From: Streptomyces akebiae
GTDB lineage: Bacteria; Actinomycetota; Actinomycetes; Streptomycetales; Streptomycetaceae
Direction: 5' to 3'
DNA: 64,000 nt
NCBI RefSeq assembly: GCF_019599145.1
Contig: NZ_CP080647.1
Span: forward strand, 1,488,001 to 1,552,000
This document shows positions 61,799-64,000 of this stretch, in pieces. The notes under the pieces were generated by a model, which was given only the letters and a program-made list of their open reading frames with translations, was not told the origin of the DNA and searched no databases. Every line of letters begins with the position of its first letter. The first letter of the stretch is position 1. The translations under genes and the position numbers were made by a program.

Positions 61799-61837
61799 GT
61801 AGACAGTGTCTACTCCCCTTTGGTAGACAGTGTCTAT
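61799..61837. promoter_or_regulatory. two tandem TetR operators overlapping promoter and start codon
   Basis: GTAGACAGTGTCTAC (61799-61813, perfect palindrome) and GTAGACAGTGTCTAT (61823-61837, one change) lie 24 bp apart. TAGACA at 61800 and TAGACA at 61824, with 18 bp between, can serve as -35 and -10, putting the transcript start at the ATG 61836, which is inside the second site. Confidence 0.8.
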
Positions 61838-62414
61838 GAACGAACGTGACACGGGACTGCGATCCCGACTGGTCGACGTCGGCGTCGAGTTGGTGACCGC
61901 CGAGGGGGTGCAGGCCCTGTCGCTACGGGAGATCGCCCGGCGGGCCGGGGTGTCGCACGGGGCGCCGCGCCGGTACTTCCCGACGCACCTGGAGCTGCTG
62001 TCGGCCATCGCGCGCCGGGGGTTCGAGGAACTGGCGGGCCGGGGGGTCGCGGCGCTGGGGGACGGCACGGCGGGTCCGCGTGAGCAGATCGCGACGCTGG
62101 GGCACGTGTACCTGGAGTTCGCGCTGACCAACCGCGGCATGCACGAGCTGATGTTCCGTCACGATCTGTTGGAAAGCAACGAGTTGGGGTTGCGCGACGC
62201 CAGTCTCCCGATCTTCGCGCTGCTGGTGGATCTCGTCGGGCGGGCCCGGCCCGACGCCGACGCGCGGCTCGTCGCGGGCGCGCTGCTGGCGAACCTCTAC
62301 GGCCTCGCCCAGCTGTGGACCTGGGGCAGCCTGCAACTCACCACCGAAGCGGACGACTTCGTACCCCTGCTGCGCACCGCGCTGGACGCGCATCTGGGGA
62401 GCGAGGGCCGGTGA
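61836..62414 (+). CDS. TetR-family transcriptional regulator
   Basis: 192 residues from ATG 61836; GTG 61830 would add two residues. N-terminal helix-turn-helix LSLREIARRAGVSHGAPRRY with FPTHLELLSAIA. The C-terminal domain has TNRGMHELMFRHDLLES. No Shine-Dalgarno is seen and the predicted promoter would start transcription at the ATG, indicating a leaderless mRNA with tight autorepression by the twin operators. Coupled by GTGA overlap to the exporter gene. Confidence 0.88.
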   Translation: MNERDTGLRSRLVDVGVELVTAEGVQALSLREIARRAGVSHGAPRRYFPTHLELLSAIARRGFEELAGRGVAALGDGTAGPREQIATLGHVYLEFALTNRGMHELMFRHDLLESNELGLRDASLPIFALLVDLVGRARPDADARLVAGALLANLYGLAQLWTWGSLQLTTEADDFVPLLRTALDAHLGSEGR

Positions 62415-63871
62415 CGGCACCCACGGCGCAGGCCGGGGTCGACCGGCACGGGACCGTCTCCGCGTCGCACCGCCGCCTCACCCTCGCGGGCAGTGTGCTC
62501 GGCGCCGCGCTCGTCGCCCTCGACGGAACGGTGCTGACCATCGCCCAACCGACCCTGCGGCGCGACCTGGACGCTTCACTGACCGAGGTGCAGTGGACCA
62601 GCACCGGATATCTGATCGCGGTGGCCGGGCTGTTGGTGTTCGCGGGGCGGCTGGGTGACCGGTTCGGCCATCGACGGGTGTTCGCCTGGGGTGTGCTGGG
62701 GTTCGGCGCGGCCTCCGCCGGGATCGGGTTCGCGCCCGGTGTGGGCTGGGTGATCGGGTTGCGGGTGGTACAGGGCGTCTTCGGCGCGCTGCTGCAGCCC
62801 GCCACGCTGGGCATGCTGCGGGCCGCGTTCCCGCCCGACCGGCTGGCCATGCCCATCGCGCTGCGGACCAGTGCCGTCGGGGTGGCGGTGGCGGCCGGTC
62901 CGCTGGTCGGTGGTGTGCTCGTCGACCGGCTGGGCTGGCGGGCGGTGTTCTTCCTCAACGTCGTACCGGCGCTGATCATGGGCCTGCTGACGCTGGCGGT
63001 GCGCGCCCCCGGGGCCCGGCGGACGCGGTCGGCACCCGGGCCCCGCCTCGATCTGCCGGGCGCCACGCTGTTCGCCGTGGCCCTCGCGGCCCTCGTGCAC
63101 ACCCTGGTCGGGGTGCCGGAGCACGGCTGGACGGCCGCCGACGTGCTCGGTCTGTCGATCGCCGTCGGCGCGACGGCTGTCCTGGTCCGCCATGAACGGC
63201 GGACCAGGGACCCGTTGGTGCCGTCCGCCGTGCTGGGCTCGGCCACCGTGTGCGCGGCGCTGGGGGTGCTGGTGGCCGCCTCCGCGGCGATGCTGGGGGC
63301 CCTGTTCGTGTGCGGCTTCGTCCTCCAGGACGGGCTCGGCATGGATCCGCTGCGCACCAGCCTCGTCGCGCTGCCCGGCGGCGTGGCGATGGTGCTCGGG
63401 GCACCGCTGTCGCCCGTCCTGCTGCGCCGGTGGGGCGCCCGTGCGACGGCCCTCACGGGGACCGTGCTGCTCACCGCCGGTGTGCTGGCGCTGTCCCGGC
63501 TCGGCCCCGGAATGCCGACGGTACTGATCGGGGGCGGGTTCCTGCTGCTGGGGGCCGGGTTCGGCGCGCTGATGGTCACCGCGACCGCCGTCGTCGTACG
63601 GCACGCGCCGCAGGAGGCGGCCGGGGTTGCGGGCGGGCTCCAGCAGACCGCGATGAACGTCGGCCCGGCGCTCGGTGTGGCGGCCGCGACCACGCTCATG
63701 CCGCTCGGCACGGGTCCGGCGCTGCTGCTCCTGGCCGCCGTGGCCGCGACGGGTGCGCCTCTTGCCCTGCGAATGCCCCGACCCGCCCGCCCCGCGAGGG
63801 ATGGAACGCGATCAGTACGGAACGATGAAGACAAGAAGCGTGAAGGCGACGAGCATGATCGCGAGCCGTGA
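62411..63871 (+). CDS. MFS drug exporter, DHA2 family (14 helices)
   Basis: 486 residues from GTG 62411, overlapping the tetR stop. LVALDGTVLTIAQPTLRRDL is the typical DHA2 first helix, GRLGDRFGHRRVF the loop motif A and GLRVVQGVFGALLQPATLGM the following helix; helix-rich to about residue 455, ending in a charged tail. It exports small lipophilic molecules with proton exchange. TetR plus exporter under one operator pair is the standard efflux arrangement; the PBP-fold protein opposite is unusual. Confidence 0.9.
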   Translation: MTAPTAQAGVDRHGTVSASHRRLTLAGSVLGAALVALDGTVLTIAQPTLRRDLDASLTEVQWTSTGYLIAVAGLLVFAGRLGDRFGHRRVFAWGVLGFGAASAGIGFAPGVGWVIGLRVVQGVFGALLQPATLGMLRAAFPPDRLAMPIALRTSAVGVAVAAGPLVGGVLVDRLGWRAVFFLNVVPALIMGLLTLAVRAPGARRTRSAPGPRLDLPGATLFAVALAALVHTLVGVPEHGWTAADVLGLSIAVGATAVLVRHERRTRDPLVPSAVLGSATVCAALGVLVAASAAMLGALFVCGFVLQDGLGMDPLRTSLVALPGGVAMVLGAPLSPVLLRRWGARATALTGTVLLTAGVLALSRLGPGMPTVLIGGGFLLLGAGFGALMVTATAVVVRHAPQEAAGVAGGLQQTAMNVGPALGVAAATTLMPLGTGPALLLLAAVAATGAPLALRMPRPARPARDGTRSVRNDEDKKREGDEHDREP

Positions 63872-63896
63872 CCCGGGCCACCGGAGGAGAACCACC

Positions 63897-64000
63897 ATGG
63901 AACGACTGCGCCGAGAGGTCGAACCGCGCGAGGCCGGCCTCGACCCGAAGACCCTGGCCCGCCTGGACGAGTACCTCGCCCTTCAGGTCGACGAGGGCCG
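63897..64000 (+). CDS. serine hydrolase/beta-lactamase family protein, 5' fragment
   Basis: ATG 63897 with GGAGGAG about 10 bases upstream; 34 codons are visible before the window ends. AGLDPKTLARLDEYLALQVD is the typical opening of secreted or cytosolic class-C-like serine hydrolases; the catalytic Ser-x-x-Lys lies beyond the window. Follows the exporter gene by 25 bp and is probably co-transcribed. Confidence 0.55.
   Translation, partial: MERLRREVEPREAGLDPKTLARLDEYLALQVDEG

Overview
The window is typical Streptomyces (or close actinomycete) chromosome: very high GC, third codon positions nearly all G or C, many GTG starts, tightly overlapping ATGA/GTGA gene junctions, Tat-dependent secreted enzymes, and almost no TTA codons (one clear in-frame case, in the gene at 900). 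No rRNA, tRNA, IS element, prophage or CRISPR array was seen. The pentose-phosphate block and the phosphopantetheinyl transferase/metallophosphoesterase pair resemble, from memory, the SCO6658-SCO6673 part of the S. coelicolor map.

Layout. 66-4461: an XRE regulator, an IrrE-type HEXXH protease, a seven-helix membrane protein and an FAD oxidoreductase in one run, then a small protein. 4528-7071 (minus): metallophosphoesterase, Sfp-type phosphopantetheinyl transferase and a polyprenyl-synthase-like protein, overlapping. 7392-9598: an ATP-grasp enzyme and a sulfotransferase converging on a long hairpin. 9691-27836: a large glycan-use locus. On the minus strand are a DeoR regulator, a 24-bp tandem-repeat region that may encode a repeat protein, a GH4 enzyme and a GH38 alpha-mannosidase. 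On the plus strand are a PfkB kinase, an ABC sugar importer without its ATPase, a nucleotide-pyrophosphatase-like enzyme, a GH2 beta-galactosidase, a secreted metallophosphoesterase and a secreted PHP-domain protein. 27914-33309: a CoA-thioester catabolic operon (SDR, amidohydrolase, acyl-CoA ligase, MaoC) divergent from MarR and IclR regulators. 33346-36346: a lipoprotein sulfatase and a decayed serine-hydrolase pseudogene. 36483-40596: an AfsK-like Ser/Thr kinase and a secreted GH16-CBM6 glucanase. 40657-47278: an AraC regulator divergent from transketolase, zwf, opcA and gnd (NADPH supply). 47366-48196: an APH-like phosphotransferase. 48393-54608: a catalase-like/alpha-dioxygenase fusion, a nitroreductase-like protein and a repeat-rich membrane protein. 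54622-59833: a quinate/shikimate-to-protocatechuate module (dehydrogenase, dehydroshikimate dehydratase, TetR, transporter). 59994-64000: a small membrane protein, a cytoplasmic periplasmic-binding-fold protein divergent from TetR and an MFS exporter, and the start of a serine hydrolase.

Most notable points. (1) The 995-residue haem-enzyme fusion at 48468 joins a catalase-related domain with intact haem-ligand motifs to an alpha-dioxygenase/cyclooxygenase-type domain, which suggests one protein that makes and then converts a fatty-acid hydroperoxide. (2) About 30 copies of a 24-bp unit lie between deoR and the GH4 gene. The minus-strand frame through them begins on the deoR stop codon and ends on the GH4 start codon. 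(3) The protease at 900 carries a TTA codon, which would make an XRE/IrrE signalling unit dependent on bldA tRNA. (4) Several palindromic operators can be tied to adjacent regulators, and a GC-rich hairpin-forming intergenic repeat is present in four copies.
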